Below are positions 7,555-15,133 of a stretch of DNA of 64,000 nucleotides, piece by piece. The notes beneath the pieces were generated by a model that was given only the letters and a program-made list of their open reading frames with translations, had not been told where the DNA came from and searched no databases. The DNA is taken from the NCBI GenBank assembly GCA_041060555.1, contig JBEUDS010000002.1, one strand, 5' to 3'. Position numbers and translations under genes: made by a program. The stretch comes from CAUJIW01 sp963205175. Its GTDB lineage: Bacteria; Pseudomonadota; Alphaproteobacteria; Sphingomonadales; Sphingomonadaceae. The stretch's first letter is position 1. Every line of letters begins with the position of its first letter.

Positions 7555-8534
7555 TGTCCGCACCGAATCTCAAAGCCCTGCTTCTCGCGTTTCTCGTTGC
7601 CGTTCTGGGTGCCATGCCGGCACCGGCGGCGCCGCTGACCCCCGTCACCTTCCGCACCGACTGGAAAGCCCAGGCCGAGCACGGCGGCTTCTATCAGGCG
7701 GTGGCGCTGGGGCTGTACGAGAAGCGCGGGTTGAAGGTGACCATCCGCGCCGGCGGACCACAGAGCGACAATTCCCGCCTGCTGGCGGCGGGGGCTGTGG
7801 ATATCGCCATGCTGTCCAACAGCTTCCAGGTGCTCAACCTCGCCGCCAAGGGCGCCGACGTGAAGGCGGTGATGGCAGCGTTCCAGAAAGACCCGCAGGT
7901 GCTGATGGTCCACCCCGGCACCGGCGTGAAGTCGCTGGCGGACCTCAAGGGACGGCCGATCTACGTCGCCGATGCCGCCATCGGCTCCTACTGGCTGTGG
8001 CTGAAGGCGCGCTACCGCTTCGCCGACGCCCAGATGCGCAAGTACAACTATTCGCTGCTGCCGTGGCTGAAGGACAAGCGAGCCGCCCAGGAGGGCTACC
8101 TTACCTCCGAGCCGTTCACCGCCGCCAAGGCCGGCGTGAAGCCCGAGGTGTTCCTGCTCGCCGATGGCGGCTTCAACGGCTACGGCGCCATCGTTGCCGC
8201 CACCGGCAAGACCATTCGCGAGCGGCCCGAGGTGGTGCGCGCCTTCGTGGCCGCTACCCGCGAGGGCTGGACCAGCTACCTCACCGGTGACCCCGCACCG
8301 GCCAACCGGCTGATCAGGCGGGACAATCCGGAAATGACCGATGCGCTGATCGCCTTTTCCCGCCAGCAGATGATGGCCAACGGCATCGCACTGTCCGGCG
8401 ATGCCAAGAGCATGGGCATCGGCGCCATGACCGATGCGCGCTGGGCCGGCTTCCACCGGGAGATGGCGGGCCTCGGCCTGTTCCCCAAGTCGCTCGACCC
8501 CCGGCGCGCCTACACCCTGGCCTTCCTCAAGTGA
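7551..8534 (+). CDS. ABC importer substrate-binding protein, NMT1/THI5/SsuA type
   Basis: A 327-residue periplasmic binding protein with a signal peptide cleaved after about residue 26 (LGAMPAPAAP). The start of the mature protein, VTFRTDWKAQAEHGGFYQA, followed by GLYEKRGLKVTI, is the hallmark of the NMT1/THI5-like family. It binds pyrimidine precursors, nitrate, sulfonates, riboflavin or related small molecules. The ligand cannot be read from sequence. It heads an ABC importer operon with the ATPase 10 bp downstream and a permease after that. No riboswitch is obvious upstream, where a LemA-like gene overlaps it by 4 bp. Confidence 0.85.
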   Translation: MMSAPNLKALLLAFLVAVLGAMPAPAAPLTPVTFRTDWKAQAEHGGFYQAVALGLYEKRGLKVTIRAGGPQSDNSRLLAAGAVDIAMLSNSFQVLNLAAKGADVKAVMAAFQKDPQVLMVHPGTGVKSLADLKGRPIYVADAAIGSYWLWLKARYRFADAQMRKYNYSLLPWLKDKRAAQEGYLTSEPFTAAKAGVKPEVFLLADGGFNGYGAIVAATGKTIRERPEVVRAFVAATREGWTSYLTGDPAPANRLIRRDNPEMTDALIAFSRQQMMANGIALSGDAKSMGIGAMTDARWAGFHREMAGLGLFPKSLDPRRAYTLAFLK

Positions 8535-8544
8535 GGCGGCGCCG

Positions 8545-9285
8545 GTGAGCCTGCTCCGGCTGGAGGGTGTCGGCCGGCGCTTCGGCGATGGCGTGACGGC
8601 GCTGGCCGGCGTCGACCTCGACGTGCCGGCCGGCGCGTTCGTCACCCTGCTGGGCGCTTCGGGCTCGGGCAAGACCACGCTGCTGCGGCTGATCGCCGGG
8701 CTCGACCAGCCCAGCGACGGGCGGATCGTCTGGGCCGGCGACGCGGCGCCGACGCTGGGCTATGTGTTCCAGGCGCCGACCCTGCTGCCCTGGGCGACGG
8801 TGGCGGAGAACGTGGCGCTGCCGCTGACGCTGGCCGGCCGACGCGACCCGGAGGCGGTGACCGCGGCGCTGGCCGCCGTCGGGCTGGAGGGGCGTGCCGA
8901 GGCGCGGCCGCGTGAGCTGTCGGGCGGGATGCAGATGCGGGTGTCGATCGCCCGCGCGCTGGTGGCCCGGCCGACGCTGCTGCTGCTGGACGAGCCGTTC
9001 GCGGCGCTCGACGAGATCACCCGCGACCGGCTGGGCGTGCTGCTGCAGCGGTTGTGGCGCGAGCAGGGGTTGACCATCGTCTTCGTCACCCATTCGATCC
9101 CCGAGGCAGCCTATCACGCCAGCCGGGCGGTGGTGCTCGACCGGGCGCCGGGCCGGGTGGCGGCGACCTTCGACTTTGCCGCCGACCGCCCGCGCGAGCG
9201 GACCTCGCCGGGCTATTTCGCCGCCTGTGCCGATCTGGCGGCGGCGCTGGCCCGGACCATGGCGGGAGCGCATGAGGATGCTTGA
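8545..9285 (+). CDS. ABC importer ATP-binding protein (SsuB/TauB-like)
   Basis: A 246-residue ATPase with Walker A GASGSGKTTLLRLIAG, Q-loop region GYVFQAPTLLPW, signature LSGGMQMRVSIARAL, Walker B LLLLDEPFAALDE and H-loop FVTHSIPEA. This set is typical of nitrate/sulfonate/taurine-type importers. The likely start is the GTG at 8545 (VSLLRLEGVGRRF) with GAGG upstream; an in-frame ATG further upstream would run back into the binding-protein gene. The 3' end overlaps the permease start by 14 bp, indicating one transcript and coupled translation. Confidence 0.87.
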   Translation: MSLLRLEGVGRRFGDGVTALAGVDLDVPAGAFVTLLGASGSGKTTLLRLIAGLDQPSDGRIVWAGDAAPTLGYVFQAPTLLPWATVAENVALPLTLAGRRDPEAVTAALAAVGLEGRAEARPRELSGGMQMRVSIARALVARPTLLLLDEPFAALDEITRDRLGVLLQRLWREQGLTIVFVTHSIPEAAYHASRAVVLDRAPGRVAATFDFAADRPRERTSPGYFAACADLAAALARTMAGAHEDA

Positions 9286-10060
9286 GCGGCTGGCGCCCGT
9301 TGCCGTCACCGTGGCGCTGATCGCGCTGTGGGAGGGGCTGGTGCGCGCGCTGGCGGTGGACCCGTTCGTGCTGCCGGCCCCCAGCGCCATCGGCGCGGCG
9401 CTGGTGGCCAGCGCGCCGTCGCTGCTGGCGGCCCTGCTGCACACGCTCACCATCACCTGGATCGCGCTGGCGCTGGCGCTGCCGTCGGGTGTCGGCCTGG
9501 CCTTCCTGATCCACCGCTCGGCGCTGGCGGAGGCCGGCATCCTGCCGATCGCGGTGGTGTTGCAGGCGACTCCGGTGGTCGCCATCGCGCCGATCATCAT
9601 CATCTGGACCGGCGTCGACCAGCCGGACCGGGCGCTGGTGGTCATCGCCTGGATCGTCGCCTTCTTCCCGGTGCTGTCGACCCTGCTGTCGGCGCTCAAG
9701 GCGATCGACCCGGCGCTGCACGACCTGTTCAGCCTCTATGGCGCCAGCGGCCGGGCGCGCTTCGTGCGGCTGGAGCTGCCGGCCAGCCTGCCGGCGCTGG
9801 TGTCGGCGCTGAAGGTGGCCAGCGGGCTGGCGCTGATTGGCGCGGTGGTGGGGGAATATGCCGCCGGCTCCGGCGCCGCGCAGGGGTTGGCCTGGCGGCT
9901 GATCGAGGCCGGCAACCGGCTGGAAATCCCCACCATGTTCGCCTGCCTGGCGCTGCTGTCGGCGCTCGGGCTGGCGCAGTACGCGCTGCTGGGCGGGCTG
10001 GAGCGCTGGGTGCTGACCCGGCGCGGACTGGCCGCTAGCCGGCGCCCGGCGGGAAGGTAG
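9272..10060 (+). CDS. ABC importer permease (binding-protein-dependent type)
   Basis: A 262-residue inner-membrane protein with about six hydrophobic segments and the cytoplasmic EAA loop read as LYGASGRARFVRLELPASLP, which docks the ATPase. The conserved FVLPAPSAI motif near residue 33 is typical of SsuC/TauC-like permeases. The start is one of two close ATGs (9272 or 9278) inside the 3' end of the ATPase gene. With the two preceding genes it completes a one-permease importer. It is followed at once by the promoter of the lysis genes. Confidence 0.87.
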   Translation: MRMLERLAPVAVTVALIALWEGLVRALAVDPFVLPAPSAIGAALVASAPSLLAALLHTLTITWIALALALPSGVGLAFLIHRSALAEAGILPIAVVLQATPVVAIAPIIIIWTGVDQPDRALVVIAWIVAFFPVLSTLLSALKAIDPALHDLFSLYGASGRARFVRLELPASLPALVSALKVASGLALIGAVVGEYAAGSGAAQGLAWRLIEAGNRLEIPTMFACLALLSALGLAQYALLGGLERWVLTRRGLAASRRPAGR

Positions 10061-10071
10061 TCAAAAACCTA

Positions 10072-10101
10072 TTGACATCAGCAAACCGTTCAGGTTATTT
10101 C
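10072..10101 (+). promoter_or_regulatory. Candidate sigma-70 promoter of the endolysin-holin pair
   Basis: A perfect -35 box TTGACA (10072-10077) is followed after 18 bp by TATTTC (10096-10101), half-matching the -10 consensus. It lies just after the permease stop and about 27 bp before the endolysin start, which has a strong GAGGAGG site at 10114-10120. It would give the lysis pair expression independent of the importer operon. Confidence 0.5.
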
Positions 10102-10128
10102 CTGCTTCGTAATGAGGAGGAAATGGCG

Positions 10129-10692
10129 ATGGCGATGACGTTCGAACGACTGGTGGATGACCTGCTGGCGCGGGAAGGCGGCTTCGTCGATCACCCGGAC
10201 GACCGCGGCGGCCCGACCTGCTTCGGCATCACCGAGGCCGTCGCCCGCGCCCATGGCTATCAGGGGCCGATGCACGACCTGCCGCGCGCCACCGCCATCG
10301 CCATCTACCGCGAGGACTACTGGCGCCGGCCGGCGCTCGACGCGCTGGCACTGGTATCGCCGGCGCTGGCGGCGGCACTGTTCGATGCCGGCGTCAACAT
10401 GGGCACGGTGGCGGCGGTGCGGCTGCTGCAACGGGCGCTGAACGCCCTCAACCGCCAGCAGCGCGACTACCCCGACGTGCTGCTCGACGGCGTGATCGGC
10501 CGGCGCACGCTGGAGGCGGTAGGCACCTTCCTGCGCCGCCGGGGCGCGGCGGGCGAGGCGGTGCTGCTCAAGGCGCTGACCTGCCTGCGGGGCGCCCGTT
10601 ACATCGAGCTGGCCGAGGCGCGCGCCGCCAACGAGAGCTTTCTGTACGGCTGGCTGGATGCCCGGGTGGCATCGGCCGGCGTGTCGGCCTGA
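10129..10692 (+). CDS. GH108 family muramidase / endolysin (GTA-type)
   Basis: A protein of about 187 residues with the glycosyl hydrolase 108 (formerly DUF847) catalytic region LLAREGGFVDHPDDRGGPT. The Glu of the EGG motif is the expected catalytic residue of this N-acetylmuramidase family. A C-terminal peptidoglycan-binding-type half follows (GRRTLEAVG and NESFLYGWLDARV). There is no signal peptide, so it needs a holin to reach the wall, and a holin gene follows 17 bp later. Three in-frame ATGs lie close together (10123, 10129, 10135); 10129 gives the best 8-nt spacing from GAGGAGG. No head or tail genes are nearby, so this is a stand-alone lysis module. Confidence 0.87.
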   Translation: MAMTFERLVDDLLAREGGFVDHPDDRGGPTCFGITEAVARAHGYQGPMHDLPRATAIAIYREDYWRRPALDALALVSPALAAALFDAGVNMGTVAAVRLLQRALNALNRQQRDYPDVLLDGVIGRRTLEAVGTFLRRRGAAGEAVLLKALTCLRGARYIELAEARAANESFLYGWLDARVASAGVSA

Positions 10693-10709
10693 GCGGGGGG
10701 AGGGACGTC

Positions 10710-11123
10710 ATGGCGCTGCTCGATGCCCTGCTGGGCCCGCTGACGACGGTGATCGACAAGCTGATTCCCGATCCGCGCGCCAGGGCGGAGGCCAGGCTCA
10801 AGCTGCTGGAGCTGCAACAGGCCGGCGAGCTCGACCTGCTGCGCACCCAGCTGTCGGCGATCGTCGCCGAGGCACAGTCGGCCGACCCGTGGACCAGCCG
10901 GGCCCGCCCGAGCTTCCTCTATGTCATGTACGCGCTGCTGCTGTTGTCGGTGCCGATGGGGCTGGTGGCGGCCTGGGACGACACGGTGGCGCAGCGGATC
11001 ATCGCCGGCATGACCGGTTACCTCCACGCCATCCCCGAGCCGCTCTACGTGCTGTTCGGCACCGGCTACCTCGGCTACACCGCCGCCCGCCAGTGGGGCA
11101 AGACGCGCGGCACCGACCTGTAG
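10710..11123 (+). CDS. 3-TM holin family protein (gene-transfer-agent release type)
   Basis: A 137-residue protein with an amphipathic N-terminal half (LLGPLTTVIDKLIPDPRA, then a charged helix rich in LKLLELQQAGELDLL). Hydrophobic segments follow at about 67-87 (FLYVMYALLLLSVPMGLV) and 105-125, ending in a YLGYTAARQWGK-type tail. This layout and the SRARPSFLYVMY segment match the Pfam family of 3-TM holins for gene-transfer release. Its place directly behind a GH108 endolysin is the known arrangement of GTA lysis genes. It would open the inner membrane for the endolysin. Confidence 0.8.
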   Translation: MALLDALLGPLTTVIDKLIPDPRARAEARLKLLELQQAGELDLLRTQLSAIVAEAQSADPWTSRARPSFLYVMYALLLLSVPMGLVAAWDDTVAQRIIAGMTGYLHAIPEPLYVLFGTGYLGYTAARQWGKTRGTDL

Positions 11124-11133
11124 CGGCGCCGCG

Positions 11134-11168
11134 GAAGGGCCGGCCGCGCGATCACCGGCCGACCCTTC
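11134..11168. terminator. Strong hairpin between convergent genes
   Basis: Arms GAAGGGCCGGCCG (11134-11146) and CGGCCGACCCTTC (11156-11168) pair with a single mismatch around a 9-nt loop. It sits between the convergent holin and PEP-CTERM genes. No T-run follows on either side, so it would be a non-canonical or Rho-assisted terminator, or a 3'-end stabilising structure. Confidence 0.5.
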
Positions 11169-11213
11169 TGGCTGGATGCCGTGTCTGCCGGCCTGGCCGC
11201 CGTCCGACCGGCC

Positions 11214-12128
11214 TCAGGCCACGGACGATCGCCGCCGCCGCGCCAGCGGCAGCATCAGGCAGCCGGTGGCAAGCAGGGCCAAGGCCGCCGGTTCCGGCAC
11301 CGGCGGCACCGGGTGTTTGCCGGCAAAGATGGTCGGCTGGGGATCGTCGATGAAGCTGAACCACCAGTAGATGTTGCCGCCGGAGAAGCTGCCGAGGGTC
11401 TCGAAGTCGATCGACCAGTTGCCGCCGGCCGGAATCGTCAGCGTGTCGAACAGCGGCAGCTGGGTCGTCCAGTCGATGTCATGCAGGAAGTCGGTGTATT
11501 CCGTCATCGATGCCAGCAGGCGCAGGCCGATGATGGTGAGTTCCTTGTCGCCGGTGTTGTAGAGCGTGAAGGCGTGCGTGTGGTTGCCCGTGCCGCCGTC
11601 ACCTTCCTGGCCGCCGCCAGGATTGCCGCCGCCACCACCACCACCGGCCTTGGGGCCGCCGACATCGACGCCGGGATTGCCGCCGCCGCCGCCGGCAAGC
11701 GGTACGCCATCCTTGGTCCAGTACCACGGGCCCAGGAACAGCTGGTTCTTCTTGGTCAGCCACAAGGTGATGTCGACCTGCAAGGTGCCCAGGGTCGGCA
11801 CGGTGCCGCCGGAGAAGTCGACCGAGGCCTGGTGGTTCTGGCCATCGTTGGCGGGGTTGGTGGTGCGGTCACCCAGCGCCACGTTGGCCGTTCCCATGGC
11901 GCTGGAGCTGACGGTGGCGCCATTGACGCCGACACCGGGGTCGGTCTGGAAGACCTCGATATGGAAGTCGTTGGCGTCCTGGCCGGTGGTGTTGGTGAAT
12001 ACCATCGAACCCTTGACGCCGGTTCCCGTCGGGCTGCCCACGGTGGTGGGCGAGGCCTGGGAGAGACTGGCGGCGAAACTGAGTGCGACAATGACGCAAC
12101 TGGTTACTGCGAGGCGGGTCTTGCGCAT
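11214..12128 (-). CDS. PEP-CTERM sorting domain protein
   Basis: A 304-residue exported protein with a signal peptide ending near SLSQASP and a C-terminal sorting signal. That signal consists of VPEPAALALLATGCLML (the PEP motif plus membrane helix) and a basic tail LARRRRSSVA. Such proteins are processed by an exosortase/EpsH system and are often linked to exopolysaccharide. The centre (about 145-180) is almost pure glycine with GGGGNPGG repeats, a flexible linker between two beta-rich halves. No exosortase or polysaccharide genes are in the window. A ribosome site (GGAAGGGGA) lies before the start. Confidence 0.85.
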   Translation of the reverse strand: MRKTRLAVTSCVIVALSFAASLSQASPTTVGSPTGTGVKGSMVFTNTTGQDANDFHIEVFQTDPGVGVNGATVSSSAMGTANVALGDRTTNPANDGQNHQASVDFSGGTVPTLGTLQVDITLWLTKKNQLFLGPWYWTKDGVPLAGGGGGNPGVDVGGPKAGGGGGGGNPGGGQEGDGGTGNHTHAFTLYNTGDKELTIIGLRLLASMTEYTDFLHDIDWTTQLPLFDTLTIPAGGNWSIDFETLGSFSGGNIYWWFSFIDDPQPTIFAGKHPVPPVPEPAALALLATGCLMLPLARRRRSSVA

Positions 12129-12319
12129 GTCATGTCCCCTTCCATGCAGTTCGGCTTCTTGATTAATACGCTGGCGCGATGACGTCCTTGAGACACATCA
12201 ACGCCGGTCTGCCGCGACGACAGGCAGTGGCGGGGACGCCAATGCGACAGATGGGTTGCGGTGGCCGGATCGCACGCTATAACCGCCGGTGATCGGATAT
12301 TCAGTGAGGATGGGCTGTC

Positions 12320-13102
12320 ATGGCTGAGTTCGCGTTGCCGGCAAACTCCAAGGTAGGCAAGGGCCGTGTGTTCAAGGCACCGGCTGGCGCCAAGCAGGTG
12401 CGCACGTTCCAGATCTACCGCTGGAACCCGGATGATGGCGCCAATCCGCGCATGGACAGCTACGAGGTCGACCTCGCCGAATGCGGGCCGATGGTGCTGG
12501 ACGCGCTGATCAAGATCAAGAACGAGATCGACCCCACGGTCACCTTCCGCCGCTCCTGCCGCGAGGGTGTGTGCGGATCGTGCTCGATGAACATCAACGG
12601 CCAGAACGGGCTGGCCTGCACCACCGCCATTGCCGACTGCAAGGGCGACGTGAAGATCACGCCGCTGCCGCACATGGAAGTGATCAAGGACCTGGTGCCG
12701 GACTTCAAGCACTTCTACGCCCAGTACGCCTCGATCAAGCCCTGGCTGCAGACCACGACGCCGTCGCCCTCGGGCGCCGAGCGGTTGCAGTCGAAGGAAG
12801 AGCGGGTCAAGCTCGATGGCCTCTACGAGTGCATTCTGTGCGCCTGCTGCTCGACCAGCTGCCCGAGCTACTGGTGGAACGGCGAGAAGTATCTCGGCCC
12901 GGCGATCCTGCTGCAGGCCTATCGCTGGCTGGCCGACAGCCGCGACGAGATGACCGGCGAGCGTCTTGATGACCTTGAGGATCCGTTCCGGCTCTATCGC
13001 TGCCACACCATCATGAACTGCGCCAACGCCTGCCCCAAGGGGCTGAACCCGGCCAAGGCGATCGCCGAGATCAAGAAGATGATGCTGGAACGCGCCGCCT
13101 GA
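12320..13102 (+). CDS. sdhB: Succinate dehydrogenase iron-sulfur subunit
   Basis: A 260-residue subunit of respiratory complex II that passes electrons from FAD to ubiquinone. All cluster ligands are present: SCREGVCGSCSMNINGQNG plus a later LAC for the [2Fe-2S] cluster, ECILCACCSTSCP for the [4Fe-4S] cluster, and CHTIMNCANACPKGLNP for the [3Fe-4S] cluster. The quinone-site Trp follows in SYWWN. The usual partners sdhC, sdhD and sdhA are not next to it. The upstream gene is divergent and a terminator closes the unit, so it is transcribed alone. The length is normal for an alphaproteobacterial SdhB. Confidence 0.96.
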   Translation: MAEFALPANSKVGKGRVFKAPAGAKQVRTFQIYRWNPDDGANPRMDSYEVDLAECGPMVLDALIKIKNEIDPTVTFRRSCREGVCGSCSMNINGQNGLACTTAIADCKGDVKITPLPHMEVIKDLVPDFKHFYAQYASIKPWLQTTTPSPSGAERLQSKEERVKLDGLYECILCACCSTSCPSYWWNGEKYLGPAILLQAYRWLADSRDEMTGERLDDLEDPFRLYRCHTIMNCANACPKGLNPAKAIAEIKKMMLERAA

Positions 13103-13130
13103 TCCAGGCGTCCCCGGCTGAACGACACCA

Positions 13131-13163
13131 AAGGCCCTCCGGCAACCGCCGGAGGGCCTTTTG
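13131..13163. terminator. Intrinsic terminator after sdhB
   Basis: A perfect 13-bp stem, AAGGCCCTCCGGC (13131-13143) with GCCGGAGGGCCTT (13148-13160), loop AACC, runs into TTTT. The A-rich left flank could also let it end the convergent diguanylate cyclase transcript. Confidence 0.88.
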
Positions 13164-13184
13164 TCTGGCGGGGTAAGGAAACGA

Positions 13185-14399
13185 TTACCGGGCTGGCGCG
13201 GGTGCCCATTCAAGATCGATCTCGACATCGTCGGTGTCGTCGCCGGTGACATCGAGGATGACGCGATTGCGGCCGCCGTTCTTGGCCTCGTAGAGCGCAC
13301 GGTCAGCGCGGGCCAGCACCTTCTCCAGCGTGTCGCCGGCGGTAACGACGGCGACGCCGGCCGACAGCGTGGTATGCACCCGCGCGTCGCCGGCTTTCAG
13401 CACCACCTCCGCCGCCAGGCCCCGGATGCGTTCCGCCACCTGATAGGCCTCGCGCCGGTTGGCGGTCGGCAACATGGCGCAGAACTCCTCGCCACCCATG
13501 CGGCCGACGATGTCGCCGCCGCGCACCGCCCGTTGCAGCACCTCGGCGAAACAGCGCAGCAGTTCGTCGCCGACATGGTGGCCGAAGCGGTCGTTGACCA
13601 GCTTGAAGAAGTCGAGGTCCATCAGCAGCACGGCAACCGGTCGCCGCGTCCGCGTGGCATCGGCGATCAGGCCGCGTGCCTTGTCGTTGAAGGCGCGGCG
13701 GTTGAGCAGGCCGGTCAGCTCGTCAATGGTGGCGAGATGGGTGAGCCGGCGTTGCAGCTTCTCGGCCACCAGCAGCACGAAACTGGTGTTGACCACGAAC
13801 ACGTCCATCAGCATCAGCATCAGCGCGAAGGCGATGAACGGCGAGTGCGGGTCGAGATACTGGGTGTCGGGTTTGTAGACCAGAGCGCCGGCAATCCGCG
13901 TCAGGAACAGCACCACATGCTGGCCGAAGCCGAATAGCAGGAACCGGATGGCGATCTGCACGTCGGTGCGGCGGGCCCGTGCGATGATGTAGACGGCATA
14001 GCCGGTGGTCAGCAGCGTGAACAGCGAGACATTGACGATGCGTGCCCACAGCAGCGGTTCGACATAGAGCCAGTAGAGTTCACCGAGCATGACAGCCACC
14101 AGCAGCGGCACAAACACCCGCGGGCGCGCCGGCTTGCCGAAATACTGGCAGATGCCGATGACGTAGAGGCCGGTGCCGGTGACGCTGGCAAGGTTGGCCA
14201 CGATGATGGTCAGCCAGTCCGGCCCCTTGCCCTGCCATCCGAACAGCAATCCGGCGGTTGCCAGCAGGATGTTGGCCCACATCCAGGTCGTGAGCGTGGT
14301 TTCTTCGGGATGGACGCGGCGCATGGCGCCCATCACCACCGCCGCGAACATCAGCGCGCCGATGATGGCGATGTGCAAGGTTGAGACGTCGAGTCCCAT
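13185..14399 (-). CDS. Membrane-bound GGDEF diguanylate cyclase
   Basis: A 404-residue protein that makes the second messenger cyclic di-GMP. The first ~200 residues hold about six or seven hydrophobic helices with short loops and no recognisable periplasmic sensor domain. The catalytic domain follows, starting with TIDELTGLLNRRAF. Its active-site motif is GGEEF, and an RGGD inhibitory (I-site) motif lies exactly five residues before it, so product feedback is expected. The C-terminal ADRALYEAKNGGRNRV is also typical. It lies convergent to sdhB with the terminator between them. The signal sensed is unknown. Confidence 0.93.
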   Translation of the reverse strand: MGLDVSTLHIAIIGALMFAAVVMGAMRRVHPEETTLTTWMWANILLATAGLLFGWQGKGPDWLTIIVANLASVTGTGLYVIGICQYFGKPARPRVFVPLLVAVMLGELYWLYVEPLLWARIVNVSLFTLLTTGYAVYIIARARRTDVQIAIRFLLFGFGQHVVLFLTRIAGALVYKPDTQYLDPHSPFIAFALMLMLMDVFVVNTSFVLLVAEKLQRRLTHLATIDELTGLLNRRAFNDKARGLIADATRTRRPVAVLLMDLDFFKLVNDRFGHHVGDELLRCFAEVLQRAVRGGDIVGRMGGEEFCAMLPTANRREAYQVAERIRGLAAEVVLKAGDARVHTTLSAGVAVVTAGDTLEKVLARADRALYEAKNGGRNRVILDVTGDDTDDVEIDLEWAPAPAR

Positions 14400-14490
14400 G
14401 CGTCCGCAACAGCCTTCTAACTTATTGTTTTTGTTGGTGGGATATCAGGAGTCCGGCGCAGGCGCTGGTCATGGTGTCCCTCTCGGGATC

Positions 14491-14531
14491 AGATTTGGCC
14501 GACAAATGCTAATATTCTGTTGACCAAATCT
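14491..14531. promoter_or_regulatory. 8-bp inverted repeat in the region before the thioesterase
   Basis: AGATTTGG (14491-14498) and CCAAATCT (14524-14531) form a perfect inverted repeat with a 25-nt AT-rich spacer containing TAATATTCTG. It lies in the 223-bp gap between the divergent diguanylate cyclase and thioesterase genes. It could be a regulator site or the promoter zone; no clear -35/-10 pair can be assigned. Confidence 0.3.
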
Positions 14532-14622
14532 CCGGCGGCGATCGTTTGCGTGCCTTGCGAGGGCGTTGAGTGCAACTCAAAGGCTATTCCCTTGGCGGGC
14601 GCGAGAGGCTAGAGGCTGAGCC

Positions 14623-15078
14623 ATGGCGATTGTCAAAGTCGAGAGCGGCCCCTGGGCCGGATGGATGCACTGGACGCGCGAACCGGAAGGCCGGTTCGTC
14701 GAACAGGCGCTGGGTGTCATGTATTTCCGCGACGAGCCGGACGGCCGGGTGCGCTGCCGGATCGAGACCGGCAAGCAGCACACCAACCTCGGCGACGACC
14801 TGCATGGCGCCTTCATCATGGCGGTGGCCGACATGGTCTATTTCGCCCTCGGCTGGCGCTCGCTGGAGGCGGTGCCGGCAGTGACACTGACCGCCAATTT
14901 CGAGTTCATCTCCCCCGGCCGGCCCGGCCAGGTGCTGGAGGCGGTCGGCGAGGTGCTGCGCGAAACCCGTCGCCTGCTGTTCGTGCGCGCGGTGCTGCAG
15001 CAGGACGGGCGCATCGTCGCCAATACCTCCGCCACCTTGCGCAAGATTCCCGCCGCCGCCGGCAAGGATTCCGACTGA
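14623..15078 (+). CDS. PaaI-type hotdog-fold thioesterase
   Basis: A 151-residue single hotdog domain. The active-site helix region reads HTNLGDDLHGAFIMAVADMV, which fits the PaaI/YbgC-like pattern of a conserved Asn-x-x-x-x-x-HG loop before the helix. The later strand TANFEFISPGRPGQVLEA is also typical. Such enzymes hydrolyse acyl-CoA thioesters in the cytosol; the acyl specificity cannot be read from sequence. It is 55 bp upstream of zapE on the same strand and may share a transcript with it. Confidence 0.85.
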   Translation: MAIVKVESGPWAGWMHWTREPEGRFVEQALGVMYFRDEPDGRVRCRIETGKQHTNLGDDLHGAFIMAVADMVYFALGWRSLEAVPAVTLTANFEFISPGRPGQVLEAVGEVLRETRRLLFVRAVLQQDGRIVANTSATLRKIPAAAGKDSD

Positions 15079-15133
15079 TCGTGCAACACGGCGCTTTGCA
15101 GCAGGCGCCCCGACCCTGTAAGGGGCGGTGCTG

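Noticed and set aside
7551..10060. Thiamine (ThiXYZ) or riboflavin (RibXY) importer
   Set aside because: The binding-protein family fits, but I see no TPP or FMN riboswitch upstream and no vitamin genes nearby, so the ligand is left open.
10061..11123. Complete prophage
   Set aside because: Only endolysin and holin are present; flanking genes are an ABC importer and a PEP-CTERM gene, with no capsid, tail, terminase or integrase.
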